DNA from: Sinorhizobium sp.
GTDB lineage: Bacteria; Pseudomonadota; Alphaproteobacteria; Rhizobiales; Rhizobiaceae
Assembly (NCBI GenBank): GCA_031178305.1
Contig: JAPSJG010000157.1
Location: 1-8,003, forward strand
Reading direction: 5' to 3'
DNA: 8,003 nucleotides
The notes under the pieces were generated by a model that worked only from the letters and a program-made list of their open reading frames with translations, searched no databases and had not been told where the DNA came from. Positions 5,541 through 8,003 of this stretch are shown here, piece by piece. The translations under genes and the position numbers were made by a program. The first letter of the stretch is position 1. Every line of letters starts with the position of its first letter.

Positions 5541-6725
5541 TCAGCAGGCGAGGTCGGCTACGACCGAATCGAGGATCAGCATGCCGGCTGGCGTGCAGCG
5601 AAGGCGCGAATTGCCGAGCCGTTCGACGAAGCCGTGCTCGATCAGGAACTGTTCGCGCTCCGGGTCCGGATCGCGGCCGGAAAGCATCTGCCAGCGGGCG
5701 AGGTCGACACCTTCCCGAAGCCGTAAGCCCATCAGCAGGAGCTCGTCCGCCTGCGCTTCCAGGTCGAGCAATTCCTGTTCGGCGATGCCGTCGCCGCGCT
5801 CCTCGACGAGTTTCAGCCACTCTTCCGGATTGCGTTCGGTTGCTGTCGCCACCTTGGTGGCGCCGACGGCGAGGCGTCCGTGGGCGCCGGGGCCGATGCC
5901 CGCATAATCGCCGTATCGCCAATAGGTGAGATTGTGGCGGCTTTCGGCGCCCGGCCGCGCATGGTTGGAGACTTCGTATGCCGGCATGCCGATGGCCGCC
6001 GTGATCTCCTGTGTCGCCTCATAAAGCACCGCCGATTGCTCACCGTCCGGAACGATCAGCTTGCCGGCCTTGTGCAGCCCGAAGAAGGGTGTGCCCTCCT
6101 CGATAGTGAGCTGGTAGAGCGACAGGTGGTCGACTGCGTAGGAGACGGCTTCCTTGAGCTCGCGCTCCCATTCCTCGACCGTCTGGTTCGGCCGGGCATA
6201 GATCAGGTCGAAGGACATACGCGGAAAGATTTCGCGCGCGAGCCTTACCGCCTTCAGTGCATCCTCGACATTGTGCAGACGGCCGAGGAACTTGAGATCG
6301 CGGTCGTTCAGCGCCTGGACGCCGAGCGAAACACGGTTGACGCCCGCCGCCCGATAGCCGTGGAAGCGCGTCGCCTCCACGCTCGAGGGATTGGCCTCCA
6401 TGGTGATCTCTATGCCGTCCGGCACGTGCCAGTGCCGGGCGACGCCATCAAGGATCGCCTCGACGGTCGCGGGGTCCATCAGTGATGGCGTGCCGCCGCC
6501 CATGAAGATGCTGGTCACGGTTCTCGGGCCGGAAAGCGCGCGTACGGCCGCCACCTCCTTGAGAAAGGCGGAGACAAAGCGTGGTTGGTCCACCGGCTGG
6601 TGGCGGACATGGCTGTTGAAGTCGCAATAGGGGCACTTGGCCGCGCAGAAGGGCCAGTGGACGTAGACCCCGAAACCCGGGTCCATTCCCTCACCGATCG
6701 TTGTAAGCGGAGCCCTCTTTGTCAT
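5541..6725 (-). CDS. hemW: Radical SAM heme chaperone HemW
   Basis: The 394-aa product is a coproporphyrinogen-III-oxidase-like radical SAM protein. HemW proteins bind heme and deliver it to respiratory enzymes, and they lack true HemN activity. The 4Fe-4S motif CxxxCxxC is C27, C31 and C34 in PFCAAKCPYCDF. The residue at 36 is Phe, where HemN has a fourth Cys, which favours HemW. GGGTP (76-80) is the SAM-binding segment, and EANPSSVE (110-117) and RVSLGVQ (131-137) follow. HNLTYW (264-269) matches the HNxxYW heme-binding motif described for HemW. The length is typical of the family. The start at 6725 lies 7 bases after the rdgB stop codon, whose TGA is immediately followed by GAAGGA, a weak ribosome site. 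Older annotations often label such genes hemN. It is the last gene of the minus-strand run, ending before the palindromic element. Confidence 0.94.
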   Translation of the reverse strand: MTKRAPLTTIGEGMDPGFGVYVHWPFCAAKCPYCDFNSHVRHQPVDQPRFVSAFLKEVAAVRALSGPRTVTSIFMGGGTPSLMDPATVEAILDGVARHWHVPDGIEITMEANPSSVEATRFHGYRAAGVNRVSLGVQALNDRDLKFLGRLHNVEDALKAVRLAREIFPRMSFDLIYARPNQTVEEWERELKEAVSYAVDHLSLYQLTIEEGTPFFGLHKAGKLIVPDGEQSAVLYEATQEITAAIGMPAYEVSNHARPGAESRHNLTYWRYGDYAGIGPGAHGRLAVGATKVATATERNPEEWLKLVEERGDGIAEQELLDLEAQADELLLMGLRLREGVDLARWQMLSGRDPDPEREQFLIEHGFVERLGNSRLRCTPAGMLILDSVVADLAC

Positions 6726-6732
6726 GTCCTTC

Positions 6733-7377
6733 TCAGGTGCCGAGGCAGGTCTCGGCGAATAGCTTGAATGCACGGGCACGGTGCGACAACGCTTCTCTGT
6801 CGCCCGGCTTCCAGCCGTGCTTTTCTTCCGCGCTCATCTCGCCGAAGGTGGTTGCGTAACCCTCGGGCTGGAAGACCGGGTCGTAGCCGAAACCGCTCGT
6901 GCCGCGCGGCGGCCATACGACATGGCCTTCGACCTCGCCGCGGAAGAGTTCGACATGCCCGTCCGGCCAGGCCAGGCAGAGCACGGAAACGAAACGCGCT
7001 GTGCGCCTTTCCGGCGTCGTGGCGCCCTTTTCTCGGAGCGCCTTCTCGACCTTCTCCATGGCCATGGCGAAATCGCGGCTGCCGTCTTCGCGCTCGGCCC
7101 AGTTCGCCGTGTAGACGCCGGGAGCCCCGCCGAGCGCATCGATCGCGAGACCGGAATCGTCCGAGAGCGCCGGAAGGCCGGATGCCCTTGCCGAGGCGAG
7201 CGCCTTGATGGTCGCGTTTTCCTCGAATGTGGCGCCGGTTTCTTCCGGCTCGATGAAATCGAGGTCCGCGGCCGATTTCGCCTCGAAGCCGAGCGGGCCG
7301 ATCAAATCGCGGATCTCGCGGATCTTGCCGGCATTGTGGCTCGCGACCACGAGAGTCTTGTCAAGCAATTTGCGCAT
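6733..7377 (-). CDS. rdgB: XTP/dITP non-canonical purine NTP pyrophosphatase (RdgB/HAM1)
   Basis: This 214-aa enzyme hydrolyses dITP, XTP and ITP to the monophosphates plus pyrophosphate, keeping deaminated purines out of nucleic acids. Family motifs in order are SHNAGK (13-18, substrate phosphate binding), FEENATIKA (51-59), SDDSGL (72-77, with the catalytic acidic residues), GFGYDPVF (162-169) and SHRARA (198-203). I chose ATG 7377 (MRKLLDKTLVVASHN) because it places SHNAGK at the usual distance from the N-terminus. ATG 7392 is possible but has no clear ribosome site, and the site for 7377 is also weak (GGAA about 10 bases upstream). It lies between the VOC gene (34 bases upstream) and hemW (7 bases downstream), consistent with one transcript. 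The rph/rdgB/hemW arrangement is common in rhizobia. Confidence 0.96.
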   Translation of the reverse strand: MRKLLDKTLVVASHNAGKIREIRDLIGPLGFEAKSAADLDFIEPEETGATFEENATIKALASARASGLPALSDDSGLAIDALGGAPGVYTANWAEREDGSRDFAMAMEKVEKALREKGATTPERRTARFVSVLCLAWPDGHVELFRGEVEGHVVWPPRGTSGFGYDPVFQPEGYATTFGEMSAEEKHGWKPGDREALSHRARAFKLFAETCLGT

Positions 7378-7411
7378 TCTGTTTCGTTCCATCAAGGCTT
7401 GCCGCCGCAAA

Positions 7412-7828
7412 TCAGTCCTTGGCCCAGAGGCCCGGTTCCGCGCATTCGAGACTGTTTCCGGCCGGATCACGGAAATAGAAGGAGCGGGCGCCGTTCGGCC
7501 AGCGAATGTCCGCCTCGATCATGATACCCGCTGCCTCGAGCTTTGCCTTCCAGGCGTCGAGTGCTGCGGCCTCGACGCGGAAGCACATGTGGCCCTTGCC
7601 CTTCGTGCCGTGCGGCGGGACGGGAAGGGCGCCCGGAGCCTGTGGCTTCACCGTCTCCGCCGGATTGAAGATCAGGAGCACGCCGTCGCCGCAGCGGAAG
7701 AAGACATGGCGATTGCCGACGCGGGTGATCCGCTCCAGGCCGAGAACGGTGCCGTAGAAGGCTTCGGCCGCGTCGAGATCCTCCGCATAGAGTGCGGTTT
7801 CGAGAATGCCTTCAAGCGCGGGGGCCAA
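7412..7828 (-). CDS. VOC-family (glyoxalase/bleomycin resistance/dioxygenase fold) protein
   Basis: This 138-aa protein has the paired beta-alpha-beta-beta-beta plan of the vicinal oxygen chelate fold: ETALYAEDLDAAEAFYGTVLGLE (10-32) in the first module, then GKGHMCFRV (77-85) and FRDPAGNSLECAEP (119-132) in the second. E10, H80 and E128 sit at positions where VOC enzymes often place metal ligands. The substrate cannot be told from sequence; lyase, dioxygenase and resistance roles are all possible. Start choice is unusual. AGAGGAG (7840-7834) abuts or overlaps GTG 7834, which is too close, but lies 5 bases before an in-frame TTG at 7828. I therefore prefer TTG; the GTG form would be 140 aa. 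It is placed between rph and rdgB on the same strand and is probably cotranscribed. Confidence 0.88.
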   Translation of the reverse strand: MAPALEGILETALYAEDLDAAEAFYGTVLGLERITRVGNRHVFFRCGDGVLLIFNPAETVKPQAPGALPVPPHGTKGKGHMCFRVEAAALDAWKAKLEAAGIMIEADIRWPNGARSFYFRDPAGNSLECAEPGLWAKD

Positions 7829-7850
7829 TTTCACTCCTCTCGCTCACCAC

Positions 7851-7863
7851 TGCGTTCAACGCA
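7851..7863. repeat. Short palindrome between rph and the VOC gene
   Basis: TGCGTT-C-AACGCA is a perfect 6-bp inverted repeat in the 35-41-base gap downstream of rph. It could form a 5-bp hairpin with a 3-base loop in the minus-strand transcript. It has no T-tract, so it is not a strong terminator. It may be an mRNA-end structure or chance. Confidence 0.35.
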
Positions 7864-7869
7864 ATTGGT

Positions 7870-8003
7870 TTAGCCAGCGATCGCCTGCTTCTGCAGCTCG
7901 ACGAGCTCGGCAATGCCGTGTTTCGCGAGACCCATCAAGGTTGCGAATTCTTCTTCGCTGAAGGGCTTGCCCTCGGCCGTTCCCTGGATTTCGACGAGCC
8001 CGC
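7870..8003 (-). CDS. rph: Ribonuclease PH, C-terminal part (gene cut by window edge)
   Basis: Reading the minus strand from the right edge to TAA at 7872-7870 gives 43 full codons, including EIQGTAEGKPFSEEEF and then ATLMGLAKHGIAELVELQK. This is the characteristic C-terminus of RNase PH, with the EIQGTAEG segment that closes the catalytic core and the final helix HGIAELVELQ. RNase PH is a phosphorolytic 3'-to-5' exoribonuclease that trims tRNA 3' ends. Only the last 43 residues are inside the window; the rest lies beyond position 8003. It appears to be the upstream member of the rph - VOC - rdgB - hemW run in this window. Confidence 0.93.
   Translation of the reverse strand, partial: GLVEIQGTAEGKPFSEEEFATLMGLAKHGIAELVELQKQAIAG

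Noticed and set aside
5078..5929. Plus-strand open frame running from the SnoaL-VOC gene into the hemW region
   Set aside because: It is a very Arg-rich translation crossing the palindromic element and overlapping two real genes in other frames.
6781..7524. Plus-strand open frame opposite rdgB
   Set aside because: It is an antisense shadow. The minus-strand frame has all RdgB motifs.

Overview
The window looks like a piece of an alphaproteobacterial chromosome of the Rhizobiaceae, most likely Sinorhizobium/Ensifer. The reasons are the high G+C content, a DnaA whose N-terminus and domain order match what I recall of rhizobial DnaA, and the minus-strand gene order rph - rdgB - hemW. The genus comes from memory, not from an alignment.

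Layout. (1) Positions 1-493 are the untranslated or regulatory region in front of dnaA. It holds an 11-bp hairpin at the left edge but no gene or DnaA-box cluster that I can support. (2) dnaA (about 494-2017, +) is followed by a strong intrinsic terminator. (3) A plus-strand block of four genes (2221-5339) encodes a YCII/DGPF-domain protein, an ECF42-type sigma factor with a TPR-like C-terminal half, an AHSA1-like SRPBCC protein, and a SnoaL-like plus VOC (PhnB-like) fusion. (4) A roughly 200-bp intergenic stretch contains a 154-bp palindromic repeat element between the converging gene ends. (5) A minus-strand gene run (8003 down to 5541) encodes the C-terminus of RNase PH (rph), a VOC/glyoxalase-fold protein, the XTP/dITP pyrophosphatase RdgB, and the radical-SAM heme chaperone HemW.

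How the genes work together. dnaA and rph/rdgB/hemW are housekeeping genes for replication initiation, RNA 3'-end maturation, nucleotide-pool cleaning and heme trafficking. The central block reads as a self-contained regulatory module. The sigma gene overlaps the DGPF gene by ATGA. The same bipartite motif, TGTCGGC-N14-TTCGTCCT (equivalently TGTCGG-N17-CGTC), occurs upstream of both the DGPF gene and the SRPBCC gene. It closely resembles the promoter I recall for ECF42 sigma factors (TGTCGA at -35, CG[A/T]C at -10). This suggests that the sigma factor autoregulates its own operon and also drives the SRPBCC and SnoaL-VOC genes. The module is the most interesting part of the window; its signal and substrate are not visible in the sequence.
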